From the NCBI GenBank assembly GCA_002104985.1, contig MCGO01000104.1, positions 81,139 to 145,138 of the forward strand: a stretch of 64,000 bases of DNA, in the 5' to 3' direction. Below the pieces are notes generated by a model. It searched no databases. It worked only from the letters and a program-made list of their open reading frames with translations, and had not been told where the DNA came from. The translations under genes and the position numbers were made by a program. Below, one piece after another: positions 1-11,100 of the stretch; the stretch's first letter is position 1, and the number at the start of each line of letters is the position of its first letter. Origin of the DNA: Rhizoclosmatium globosum (taxonomy: Eukaryota > Chytridiomycota > Chytridiomycetes > Chytridiales > Chytriomycetaceae).

Positions 1-274
1 GCGACGGTCGAGTTGCGTCCATTGCCTCTTTTTTGCGTCCTTCACTTGGAATGTAAATCTGCAAAACAATCTGACAATTCAATCGAAATGTGTTTGGATC
101 AATATTATAGCCGTGCTTGTCATTTTCTTTAACGGTCCCACACCATTCTGATTTTCGCTTCATGTGCACAACCACTTATTTGTATACCACAAAGAGGCTG
201 AAATGATTATGACTGAATGTAATAGAAATCTTTTTTATTAGAAACGAGTTACAACGAGGATGTCAACAAGGCGG
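1..274. other. short flank, no gene seen
   Basis: No open frame, RNA or repeat is recognisable. It lies downstream of the receptor gene that ends at 275 on the minus strand, so it probably carries that gene's 3' end and polyadenylation region. Confidence 0.4.
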
Positions 275-3200
275 TCAATTATGCGGAAGATTGTCCTGCG
301 AAATATTTTCATGACCCTCTTGCTTAAGCGTCTGCGCGGAAACTTCGATTACAGGTGCTGTAGATACTGGCCGTGGCAGAGGAGAGAGTTGACGTGACCG
401 TAAAGGCTGGATCCCGACATGCTGCTGTTGCACGGGCCGAGGCAGAGACCCTGATACTGGATCTGATTCTGCGTTTCCTTGGAGGCTAACATGATCAATT
501 TGCACGTTTGATGGCCGGAGAAATGTGCTTTTGATGTTTTTAGCACCTGTTTTGGATAGAATCTGCCAGACTTTAAGTTTGAGGGACTCGATAAATGCAT
601 TGAAGTTGCGGTTGCTTCTGTCAAAGATGATAGAGATCATAGGATCTGTAGGGTGGGGTTAGTTATTGGATTTTGTTGTAAAACCGAACAACCTTCCATT
701 CGTATGGCTAGCTTGATAGCACGTGCCTCCTTCGCGGAGAGCATATTTATCTTTTTGGCAGAGTCAATAGCTGATTCGAAGTTTCTCCATTGATTCTGTA
801 TGGAGTGACTTCAGCATCAGTGGATATGACAACAGTTATACCATCGAAAAGCCCCCATTGATTACATGTAAGCTTCCGGACACGCTTTTTGCGAGACTCA
901 TATTTGAATTACTTCCACTCTCCTTGTTTTGATTATCCAAGTCTGTTTGATTCAGTTTATCAGCTTCCACCTCTTCTTCACTGCAATCATGTACAGTGTT
1001 TTATTAGCTACTCAGTTAAAATAGCCATTTCCTTACCAAAATGCCGCGAAGAATTTTTTTAACTCCTCTTCTTTCTGTTTCAACTCTGCCTTTGTCAAGC
1101 CTGCCTTGTACTTTGAAGCGAATAGCACATATGAGCAGACACATAGACCAAGTGTTACCCCCAGAATCGCTAACGAAATAGTTTCGTTATAATTATGGCG
1201 TGCAATGTAGTCCGTGTTCGAAATTTTGAGTTCAAGGACAAAGAGCACCAAGCAGACGATGGAGCTGTAAAGATACATACTCCCTCGAAAATAATTATAC
1301 CAAAATATTTTGTTTGGTTTGCCGATCCAGGAACAGAGTGAAAGCGCAATCAATAAGCAGAACGAGCTTCCCAGGAAGTACTTGTTGGGAATATTGAAAT
1401 AAAGGATGAGAATAAATGTTTTCGCAACTGAATCAACGTATATGCACCATTCTTTGTCTGTAAAGTCAAAATGTTTGCGAAGATTCTAAACCAAAGGTTG
1501 GAATTAACGTGATATGACACACAAATACAAGCTACCTTCAAAATCTTGGAATATCTGACTACAAAGTTCGTAAACGTACAAACGAGAACCAAACTAATGA
1601 TAGCCATAGTCCAGTGTCTTCCTTCCCAGCACAAGCCCTCGTGGAAACTACTTGCGTATTCCCAAGTCTCAGTTGAGAGTCGACAATCGAAAACTTTTGT
1701 CAAAAGTTCGACGCTAGGGTTATAAAATATTACAGCATAATTCGGAAGGAACTCAGCAAGGAACCCATGAAAATGACCAAGACTGAAAACAGTCTTTGGT
1801 GAATACTTTTCGAGAATCCCATAAAAGTAGGTTGTATAGATCATTCCCAAAATCCATGCGGATACTGTCACATTCAGAATGACATAGTACGGATACAAAT
1901 CGGGAATCAAACCGAGGTAGGACACAACGTCCAAGTAAATGTTGTGCTGGATGACAACTGATCGAGTCATACATAAATACAAGATTTGAAAGCATGCAAT
2001 AAACTGAGTTATGATTGCGAGACGATTTTGAAGCGTAAAAGAAACTTTCCCGGCTTTGCGTATATCAGCGTCGTCCTTGTCTTCTTCGATTTCAAGTTCA
2101 TCTTCATCTGACATGTTGGCAAGGGAGCTCACATTGGAATCTTGGGTTTCCTTATGAATTTCCACTTGAACTTGATTGTGAGCGACATATTTGATCATGT
2201 TCACAAAAAATGGAATTGCATTTGAGGCTATCAACGTGATGTAAAAAATTATGTAAAGGCTGGAACTGATGGGTGATGTGGTGAATTTGCTCTTGTTATC
2301 CCAGAATGAAATCGCAAAATCCCATTCGTAAGTTTCTGTTTCTGCAAAGTCGAATTGTTATAAAAATTGAAAACCATCAACTTAGTAGAGGGTAAACACG
2401 TACTATTTTTGTAAAAATCAACTCGATTGAGATCTGTTGAAAGCTCCGCCATCACATTTTGTCGATTGCAAGTAATCAAACCAAGAGCGTTGAGATTCTT
2501 GTCAAGAAGTCGCCCTGCAATAGGTACACCTCCATAGTCAATGTTCTTGAGTTGAATATCCCGATCTGTAAAGTAAAAGTACAAAAAGTAGACGAGAGCT
2601 TTGATACGATCGCAATCTGTTTGGGTTCCAAACTTGTTGTAGAAATAATGTTCACGTAGTAATGCAAAGGAGAGAAGGGATATTGGGTAAACGCCTGGGT
2701 TATTCAAGTCGAATATTGATGCATAGTTGTGCCGACTGAAGGGCGTTGCGTACGCGACTACTTCCATTCCTTTTATTACGTCATCGTTCGATGGCTGTGT
2801 TGAGGTTTGGTTCGCGTTCATGAGCCGAGCTTTATCTGTATTGATTCCGAGCAAGCCTGCTTGAACAATAGATTCCATGGCTGCATAAGTAATACTATAT
2901 TGGAGAGAGCTCAGAATATAAACGAGCTCTATAGCTGAATATCCCAGTGTGACGGAGCTTGACCATTTGGGTGATGGGGAAAGTCCGAACAGAGTTTTGT
3001 AGCTGACAGAATATTTGCTGAGATACATTCCCAAGAATGTATTAGTCACTGTTGGATCACCGCGTCCAATGACACGAATCTTTTCACGAGGCAAAGTGAC
3101 ACCTGGGTTCAAGGCCTGAATCGCAGCGTCATTCCACCACACTGTTGCACCGCAAATAATATCTCCCAAAATAGACGCGTTTAGCGTAAGTGGATTTGTT

Positions 3201-3790
3201 TGGGCTGGAAAGCCAGGAATGTTGTAAATGATTCCAATTGCTCCGCCCATCACAGGCATAAGAATGTTTCCCAAATGAGCAGGTGCACGGGGGTCGGTAT
3301 ATTGAGACGCATTATTAACCCCAGAGCCATCATCTGGCAGGTAATACTTCCAATCGGCTTTTCCAAGATCTGTATCCGTTGCGCCAAACAACGAGTAACC
3401 ACCAAGAATATCCGCTTGACCGCCCGCGCTCGATGTTGCCATATAGTCATAGTCGAAAACGAAACCGCTTTGTTGATGCGCGATAAAATTACTAAAGAAA
3501 ACCAAGCTGCGTTGCCATGCATTAGCCATCATTGTTGAGCCTGACGAGTTGACAAGCAGATGAGGAAGGGGAGCGTGTTCATAGGATGGGCTTGATTCAT
3601 CCACTTTGGTGGACAGAAGAGCACACAAAAGCGACACAAGCGAAAGTGGGAATAAGAAATTAGTCACGATCCTCGCTTTTAACCCAAGTGGCATTTTGTC
3701 CTCCTTCGACACATTCTCATTTGGTACTTGCTTCGCCTTGGCCTCACTGTTTATACTTTGTATGAAGGACACGTTTACGGCGTCGGCCAT
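275..3790 (-). CDS. PstS-like phosphate-binding ectodomain fused to ~7TM receptor
   Basis: Six-exon model: 3790-2404, 2341-1536, 1485-1037, 980-842, 795-693, 645-275. All phases agree, giving about 1084 aa. The ATG at 3790 (MADAV) is preferred over an upstream ATG at 3820. Residues ~38-57 are a hydrophobic anchor (FLFPLSLVSLLCALL). Residues ~60-450 match the PstS-type periplasmic binding fold: ATSSAGGQADI, a GAxGxxYNxPG segment, ILGDIICGATVWWND, LNPGVTLPREKIRVIGRGD. Residues ~465-930 contain about seven hydrophobic helices, with an acidic loop (DEDELEIEEDKDD) after the first. The tail is cytosolic and Pro/Gln-rich. Bacterial PstS binds phosphate for an ABC importer; here the domain would face outside and report to, or feed, the membrane part. 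Sensing or transport is inference. The last two exons rest on splice phase and a CTAAC branch site only. Confidence 0.75.
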
Positions 3791-4106
3791 TTTGAAAGCT
3801 TTTGAACAAAGGACGTACAAACAAAGGAACTTTCAATTCCAGCCCATGAGGGGCCCGACCACTCGAAGTCATAATCGGGAAATTATTGATCTTGACAATT
3901 TAGATAGAATTATTAGGAAATATTAGGTGCTTCTCAGTGATTGAGAAAAAACAACATCGCCCAATCTCTTTCTTTCTCATTGCCACCTTTCCTCGTTCCT
4001 TAAGTTAATTCTGTGTCCAATCTACAATCGATTAACCTCATTTTCAAGAAAGTACAGGATCACATAACCGCATAATTGCCCGAAAGAGCCTTGCTTGTCT
4101 TCCTTA
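3791..4106. other. intergenic region upstream of receptor gene
   Basis: Presumed promoter and 5' region of the minus-strand receptor gene, ending at the 9-bp target duplication of the neighbouring mobile element. No box can be assigned with confidence. Confidence 0.3.
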
Positions 4107-4115
4107 TTTTCTTTT
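4107..4115. repeat. 9-bp target site duplication, left copy
   Basis: TTTTCTTTT lies directly outside the left inverted repeat. The same nine bases lie directly outside the right one (5629-5637). Nine bases is the usual duplication length of Mutator-like elements. The tract is T-rich, so chance identity is somewhat easier than for a complex sequence. Confidence 0.7.
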
Positions 4116-4263
4116 GGAAGATTCTATTTGGGACCCCCCCGTCCTGCCCTTATTCGAGTCCCCCCCCTCCCAAACAAGCACATGTCCTCCCCCTCCCTAA
4201 TAGACTTTGGATGCTTATTCGAGTCGTACCATTGTTTTAATCGTACAATAAACGAAAAAAAGA
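4116..4263 (+). repeat. terminal inverted repeat, left
   Basis: Starts GGAAGATTCTATTTGGG and runs through C-rich tracts to AACGAAAAAAAGA. It matches the reverse complement of 5482-5628 except for about three substitutions near 4233-4240 and one C-run length change (8 versus 7). Confidence 0.9.
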
Positions 4264-4738
4264 CAGAAACCTTATAATCTTCTTGAATGTTGACCAATTT
4301 GTTGTGCACAAAGTTCGGACGAAACAAGACTTTTACAGGTGGGTAGCAGGTATCGCTTGCAACAAGATAAAAGCGCACCAATAGCTAGACAAAATAACAG
4401 GATCAATGTTATGCTGCCAACAATTGAAAAGGCATTTCTCTGCCTGGATGCTGAAACTGGAGTTGGATCTGACGTACTCCCATTGAATGCGTGCGCCCTC
4501 TGTCTAACAACAGCATGATATACATCTCAATTATTGACGAGTTTTCCGACTACTAAAACAGATTGCTCTGGAAACAAAAGATTGACGTGTTCCATGCCCC
4601 GCTTCCTCTACAGTCCTTTACATTGCTCATGCTTAAAAGCGAGATTTAAAGCCTGTTCAGTTTATATGAAAGCCGTTATATAAACAGCGTAAAAAAGGCA
4701 AGTGAAGCCACACCCTTCGTGAATTTAATACAATGTTA

Positions 4739-5001
4739 CTAGCTGAAGGTGTTTGGGTCCATAACAATGTCAACTTCCACAAAGTAACCAGCACCACTTG
4801 AGTAAGCGCGAACAGTATCCACAAGCTGAATATCGACATCGTGAGTCATTAGGGAACCCATGATACAAGAGAATACGACAATCGCGGCAGTTTCGAAACG
4901 CTGTTTTCCGGCGGATAATGTTGAGGATTTTTATCGGCAGCCGAAACTGTGGCAAAGACAAGAGCAACTGAAGAAGCAAGGTCCATGAAAGCATCGGCCA
5001 T
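4739..5001 (-). pseudogene. captured CDF (cation diffusion facilitator) fragment
   Basis: From 5001 downward the first frame reads ADAFMDLASSVALVFAT then ADKNPQHYP, the second TM region of CDF metal transporters. One base appears lost near 4920, after which another frame reads AGKQRFETAAIVVFS and IMGSL. This is joined directly to THDVDIQLVDTVRAY and GYFVEVDIVMDP, the cytosolic C-terminal domain of the family, before a stop at 4739. About 130 residues containing TM3-TM6 are therefore missing. Family facts: CDF proteins export Zn or Mn by proton exchange. This copy cannot work as such. Confidence 0.75.
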
Positions 5002-5481
5002 GGCTATTTAAGTAAGTCTCTCATGGATTCCGACTGTGAAAGGTTCTTCAATGTCTACCTTCATGCAAGCCATTTTCAACTAATGGAACTGAACTTTACA
5101 ACATCTGCCATCAATTCTTTGATTGTTCCTGAACGAGCATCCTTTTTACAAAGCGGCAAGTCCCCATGCCCTCCAGTTCTCGCATTGACTATCATCAACA
5201 ATTTGACGGAATAAGTTGCGGCTTGTATTTAATAGCAGCATCGAAAGATTTGGGGAAATTTGGATGTGGTAAGTTAGCATATTCAAGTTAGTCTCCCAAT
5301 TGAACAAACCTTCGATTCACCTCAAAAACGCGGAGAAGGAAGACCGTCCCTAAGGCGTAAAAACAGCTCTGTGGAATCAAAGAAGAGAAGAGCTAAAGAG
5401 TAAGTAAAGAAAACCAAGAACTCCAATAAAGTCAAGTCCAGAAACGGTCCAGATTGAAGTGGAAATGTTATAACACTTATT

Positions 5482-5628
5482 TCTTTTTTTCGTTTATTGT
5501 ACGATTGAAATGATGGTACGACTCGAATAAGCATCCAAAGTCTATTAGGGAGGGGGAGGACATGTGCTTGTTTGGGAGGGGGGGACTCGAATAAGGGCAG
5601 GACGGGGGGGTCCCAAATAGAATCTTCC
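5482..5628 (-). repeat. terminal inverted repeat, right
   Basis: Reverse complement of the left repeat at 4116-4263 with about four differences in ~147 bases. The outer end CTTCC abuts the second copy of the 9-bp duplication at 5629-5637. Confidence 0.9.
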
Positions 5629-5637
5629 TTTTCTTTT
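5629..5637. repeat. 9-bp target site duplication, right copy
   Basis: TTTTCTTTT, identical to 4107-4115, directly outside the right inverted repeat. Confidence 0.7.
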
Positions 5638-6002
5638 TTGCTCGAGGATTGAAACCTCTTTCAAGAACAATAACACTCACATCAACAAGATGCCTTGCGT
5701 GTAAGGCCTCTTCTTGAGAATCTTGATTGCTGTGTGTTCTTGGTTGTTAGTCCAATCCATGTCACCCTGCTCCCACTTTGTTGCCTTCATCAATCCCCTC
5801 CATCCATCCATCCATCTAACATCTATCATGCCCTGTGACATCCTTTTGTTTCTTGTTTTCTGTACTTCACAGAACAAGGAAGACTGTTGTTGCAGGAAGA
5901 ACGACTGAACCGTCCTTCACTTTGTGTCTCGGTTCTTCAATCCCGATGTCACCATAATGGGCGGGCACATACTTTCTTCGCGCATAAATACATTGCCTTT
6001 GT
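5638..6002. other. intergenic region, no gene recognised
   Basis: Only short open frames without recognisable composition. It holds a small CATC run (cctccatccatccatccat, near 5798). It probably contains the 3' end of the HAUS4-like gene. Confidence 0.35.
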
Positions 6003-6671
6003 TTATTGCATCTTCATTTTAGCCATGTCATTCTCCAAGTTCTTGATGTCTTTTGTGATTCGGAGGTAGAGTTGCAGGAGGTCATCAAATTCTGCACCCG
6101 CACCATTGTAGGCTGTCAGCTTCCGATCTAAAGACGCAATTTGGTTGTTTGTTTCGATTTGGATTGACCGTAGCTGTTGCCTGTGTCTGGGGGGTTAACA
6201 TGCCTGAAGTCCAGACCAGGAGGAAACTTAACGATTCATTTGCCAGGGAGTGACCAAAGCAGCCATGGTACATGGTATGCAATACGTCTAATTCAAGGCA
6301 TTTGAGTTTCTTGTGAATATTTGAGACAACAGCAGCAAAGTAGGAGACAAAGACAGAATGGAACTGTGAGTGCTGCTTGTGGCGCACATGTTCCAGTTGA
6401 GTTGTGAGAGCATTCAGCAATTCGCAAAGGGTCTAATAGTGTTCCGAGTAAGCTATTCTGTGGTTTGTAGCATGCAAGCCACCTTCAGATACGCGTCGAC
6501 TTCATTCGCGCAAACTTCTCGCTCGTGCTGGACTTGTCGTTCGAGTTCTGCCAGCGCATCTTCTTTCTGCTTCAGAGTTGCATCGAGTGTCTTTGCGATT
6601 GCGGCTTCGAGGGCGGCTGTGTCAGGGTGAGTGGTTGATTGAGTGAGTGAGTGATTCCAAGAGAGTGACAA
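6003..6671 (-). CDS. HAUS4-like augmin coiled-coil protein
   Basis: Three exons (6671-6483, 6432-6272, 6180-6003) with consistent phases encode 175 aa; the last intron carries a GTTAAC branch-like site. The N-terminal half is a coiled coil (LKQKEDALAELERQVQHERE). The middle reads KLKCLELDVLHTM and the end reads KLTAYNGAGAEFDDLLQLY. This layout (a KhxxLELxhL segment, a short coil, then YxxxGxEFxxLhxxY) is what I recall for HAUS4, a subunit of the augmin complex that nucleates microtubules on spindle microtubules. It is shorter than animal HAUS4, so an upstream exon may be missed or the protein reduced. It starts 187 bp from the oppositely oriented HMBS gene. Confidence 0.55.
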
Positions 6672-6857
6672 GGCAACTCAAACGGGTCTTTGCGCCAAAA
6701 CTCCGCGTTGCAAGGACCGCACTCGCCGAATGTCGCTGCGAAAGAAGTGCTGAATGCGTGTGTTCGTGCGCGGAAAGCGATGCTGTTGCGAACGAAAACA
6801 TTGTTTGGATTCTTCGGTGGTTGGACGTGACTCATCCAAAAGAAAAAAAAGAGGAGA

Positions 6858-8027
6858 ATGGAGCAAGGACCCACTACACAGCTCGTCATCGGTACTGCCG
6901 CCCCTTATGCGGCTCCTTGTTGGTGCTGACTACTGCTTCTTTTAAGGCTCACGAAAGTCGCAGCTGGCCATGATCCAGACCATGCACGTCAAAGCTGTTC
7001 TGGAGAAACTCCATCCATCAATCTCTTTCTCTGTCACTGGAATGACAACAACGGGTGATGAAGTCTTGAACATTGCTCTCTCAAAGATTGGTTCAAAGGC
7101 TCTCTTTACAAAAGGTCAGTTTGATAGCACCATACCCTTCAGGTGACGTCTGAAACCGATTACTAGAGTTGGAAGTCGCTTTGTATGACAAGTCTGTTGA
7201 TCTTGTCGTCCACTCATTGAAGGACATGCCTACTCAGCTTCCCGAAGGAATGATCATTGGTGCAATCATGGAGCGAGAAGACCCACGAGATGCTGTCGTC
7301 ATGAAACCAGATTACCACGCTAAAGGCATGAAGCTTCAGGACTTGCCACCGGGATCTGTGATTGGAACTAGTTCCGTCAGACGAATTGCTCAGTTGCGCC
7401 GAAGGTTTCCCCACCTGGAATTCCAAGATGTTGTAAGTCTTACCGATGCTTTACTTTCTATTGCTTACAGTGGAATCTTATTTCCAGCGAGGAAACTTGA
7501 ATACAAGACTGGCGAAGTTGGATGCGCCAGATGGCCCTTACGCGGCACTTCTCCTTGCCCATGCTGGTCTCGTCCGTATGCAATGGCATTCTCGAATCTC
7601 CCAAACCCTTGATCCAGAAATTATTATGCATGCTGTCGGTCAAGGTGCCCTTGGAATCGAAATCCGTGAAAACGATACTCTCCTTCAAGGTGTTGTTGCA
7701 GCTTTAGAGCATAAAGAAACTGCTTTACGGTGTATTGCTGAACGCGGTTTTATGCGCGGCTTGGAAGGTGGATGCAGTGTACCACTCGGCGTGTGGACAG
7801 AATTGGTGCCAATCGATGGTACCGCCTCGTCAAAGTTCCGATTGATTCTCAAAGGAAGCGTGTGCAGTGTAGATGGATCGAGAGAAATCCGTGATGAATT
7901 GGAAGGACAAGTAGATTTGAACGACATGGTTCGAAGTAAACAGCTCGCCGAGAAACTCGGTCGGGATTTGAGCGTAAAGTTTATTGCGGATGGTGCGCAA
8001 GATATTTTACGAGAGATCCGAAAATAA
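6858..8027 (+). CDS. HEM3: hydroxymethylbilane synthase (porphobilinogen deaminase)
   Basis: Four exons (6858-6891, 6947-7114, 7167-7432, 7488-8027) give 335 aa, normal family length. It joins four porphobilinogen units into hydroxymethylbilane, the third enzyme of haem synthesis, in the cytosol. Visible family marks: [13 protein letters not shown] at the start, [46 protein letters not shown], and [15 protein letters not shown], whose Cys carries the dipyrromethane cofactor. The catalytic Asp equivalent is probably in the HSLKDMP loop. The first exon is only 34 nt. Nothing appears broken. Confidence 0.95.
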
Positions 8028-8198
8028 AGATGAACGATGAGGGGATTATTATGTGACATTGAAATGGAAAATTCAGCGAGGTGTGTCCCTTCTTTTTTTC
8101 TCTTGTCATCTTCGAGTCACTACTGGCTTCGATCCCACGCACCGCCAAAAACAAGCAAGCTCAACCCCCAACTACAACTTTCATAGTAACTGTGAGCA

Positions 8199-11100
8199 AT
8201 GGACGATTTCATCGCTGGATGTGTGGACGAGGTTGCGCTCGAAGGCCCCGCCGGTGAGTCTCCAGCACTCGCTACAGAAGCAAAGCCGCTTGCAGGGCTC
8301 GATTCAAGGGCTGACAGGTTGTCTTAGGATGTACTCTTGAACGGCTGTGGACAATGATTGCAACGAAATGGCAAGCGGACGGTCCAGTTGATGTCGAACG
8401 ATTGGCCTCAGGAAACGAATTGGCGCCTTGTAATGGTCTGTTGTTCGCTTACTTTGTCCGACATTACCGGCTAAACTGGTGAAAATACAGACCTGGATGA
8501 ATCATTGCGGGATTATGTCTGGCCTTCGATTGTGGCCGAGCCTCAACTAGACGTGGTCTTTGGCGGCCAAACCGAGGTGAACGAAAATGACGCGAAACGT
8601 TGCCTGGGATTCTTATGTTATACTAGATTACGAAAGATGCTCTTTCGCAGATGCGGCAGGAAGATATTAATGCTCAGTTTCCCCGATTGAGGATCGTAGC
8701 TTCCGAATCAGCTAGACAATTCGCTATTGGAATTGCTAACGTTTGTTCCTACACCATCGTTTTATCCTCTCTAATATCTTGAAATAGATCAAACTTATCA
8801 GTGAATTCAATATCAAAACTCTTGTCATTATCGCAAGAGCCAGAGACCAAGGAGTCACTCAGTTTGAGTTGGCCAAGCTGCTGAACATGGATCCACGTAA
8901 CTTGTTTCACCAAATCAAAGTTCTGATTGCCTTAAAGCTGATGTGAGCCAATGTTTTATTTGAAACGAATGTGTTTTCTGAGTTGTCAATTCAGTGTTAA
9001 GTCTCCCGTCACAATCAAGGGCTCTCATTCCAACCTCTGTCTCCATAAACGTTTCGCGCACCTCAATTCGCACTACCAAAGTTTCGTCAATAGTCAAAAG
9101 GTTCAACAAACAGATGCAAATGACCAAGTTGATGATGCAGCCATCAAGGAACAGATCCAGGCAATCATGGAACAAAGACAGCTTGAACGAGCTCGTGCAG
9201 CGCAAGGAGAAAAGGGAATCGAATCGTATTTCCAGTGCGAACTCGTCAGAAACCGAGTCACGGTATTATTGGCGGGTGTTGCAAATCGCGTCATGGTTGC
9301 TCAGGACTTGATGGATATTTTGGTGAGTAAATTTATTCTACTCAGACAAGCTGTGGCTTAAATTGTCGTGTTTGTGCCAGATTGGTCCAAAGATTGAGAA
9401 GATGGAGCGTAAAATGTTCAACAAAGTCCTTGGGTCTCTTCAAGAGAAAGGATTCATTGAAGTCTTTGAAAGCAATATACCTCGGGGCAGCAATCCTAAT
9501 GAATTCACATGCACGAGATGCGTCCGTCTCTTGAAGCTCTATACCACGACATATAAAAGCAAGGCGTCTGAGGGGAAATCCACATACTATACATCCAATG
9601 AGTACCTCGAAAAATTGCAAGCGGAGCCGGAGAATAAGCTCGTTTTGGGGCAAGGTGCCGTCGCTGTCGACCGCCCTATTGAATACCAAGTATACAACAT
9701 TATTCAGCTCTCTGGAACAGAAGGAACAACAGCGGCTGTTATCCGTCGGTCGTTGAGTAACTTGGCTGTTCGTATTCTCGAAAGGATCTTAAAACGGCTC
9801 CAGAAGCCAAATGCGGGTGGAAGTGATCCCATGATTGTTGGAGACTTGGAGTTCCAGGGACGTGAAAGACGATATCGATATTTTTCCTCGGAGAATTATA
9901 TGATTGCAAAAGGAAAAGCTCAAGTTGGTGGTGTGCAGCAAACCCTGATTGCGTCGGCTTTGGATGCTATTTCACCAATGGGAGCTGCTATGAGACGGAG
10001 TACATCTGCAGCAGCGCTTTCTGCTATTCGTCCAAATACTACAAGCACCCGAAAGTCCTTTGTGGTTGGTAGTAAGCGGAAGAAGAAGGGACAGGAGTCC
10101 GAGGAAGAAGAACCCAGTGGTTTGAATCCGAGTGACGACGATGAGGTGCTTGATTTGAGTATTAATGTGAACTCTCCGAGAACGTTACGAACGCGGGCAA
10201 AGCCAATTAACTTCAACCTGGATCCAGAAGAGACTGAAGCAGAACCAGACACTGCAGAAAGCGATGTAATTGAATTAATTGTTTTTGATGCAGCTCTAAT
10301 CGTATTCAGGTGGATCATATCGACTGCTCAAAATGTAAGGAGAACAAAGATGATGATAAGATTCTTCTTTGTGATCACTGTGATAAAGGATTGCACACAT
10401 ACTGTGCTGATCCTCCCCTTGACGCTGTTCCTGAAGGCGATTGGGTACGTTATGCAAAATTCAATTTTATTCTAACACCTTGCTCTTAAAAAGTTCTGTA
10501 GTGCGGAATGTAAATCGAAAGGGAAAAAGGTTGAGACCAAGTCTGATTCAAAGACTGACGCTCCCACTCGAAAGCGGATTAGATTGGGATCAGACGATGG
10601 CGAATCAGAATTCGAAATCATGGGCGAGTCGTCTGAGGATGAAGTGGAGGAGGATGCCGAAGAGGAGGAAGACGACAAAACCAAGCCTCCCCCAATCGTG
10701 CAAGAATTTAATCCGTATCCCAACAACTTTCCTCCTCCACCGCCACCTCCTGGTGCTCCTGGGGCGCCAGGATATCCTCCTCAAGGATATGGCCAATATT
10801 ATAACGGGCCACCAGGTTATGGAGCGGGAGGTTATTATCCGCCGCATTATCCTCCTCAAGGCGGTTATAATGGTTATGGATACGGCGGACCTGGGTACTA
10901 TGGATACAATTTAGAAGGATCAGCTCATGGTTCAGTTCCGCACAGTCAAAGCCAGGAATTAGGATATAACCATGGAGGTCCTTCAGGGCTGCATAGCAAT
11001 CCCATAATGGAACAACATCATGGAGGATCATCATTTCCCCCATCAAATCAGCCCATGCATTTCATGCCTCCCATTGGCGAAGCGAGTGGGAGGCAACGCA

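Larger units (their letters stand above)
4116..5628. mobile_element. non-autonomous Mutator-like element with captured gene fragment
   Basis: About 1.5 kb bounded by near-identical inverted repeats (4116-4263 and 5482-5628) and a perfect 9-bp direct repeat outside. No transposase frame is present; internal ORFs are under 100 codons. The interior holds a broken piece of a CDF cation transporter on the minus strand (4739-5001). Long inverted ends, 9-bp duplication, no transposase and a host-gene piece together fit the Pack-MULE type known from plants. Nearly identical ends suggest a fairly recent insertion. An autonomous copy elsewhere must be assumed for its movement. Confidence 0.75.

Noticed and set aside
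4116..5628. CRISPR-like or satellite reading of the repeated C-rich sequences
   Set aside because: There are only two copies, in inverted orientation, with a 9-bp duplication outside; a transposon explains them.
8915..9689. Minus-strand open frames across the TFIIIC gene, and other long antisense frames over 9.9-14.3 kb
   Set aside because: They mirror codon structure of the plus-strand exons, lack family text and overlap a model whose fifteen exons agree in phase.
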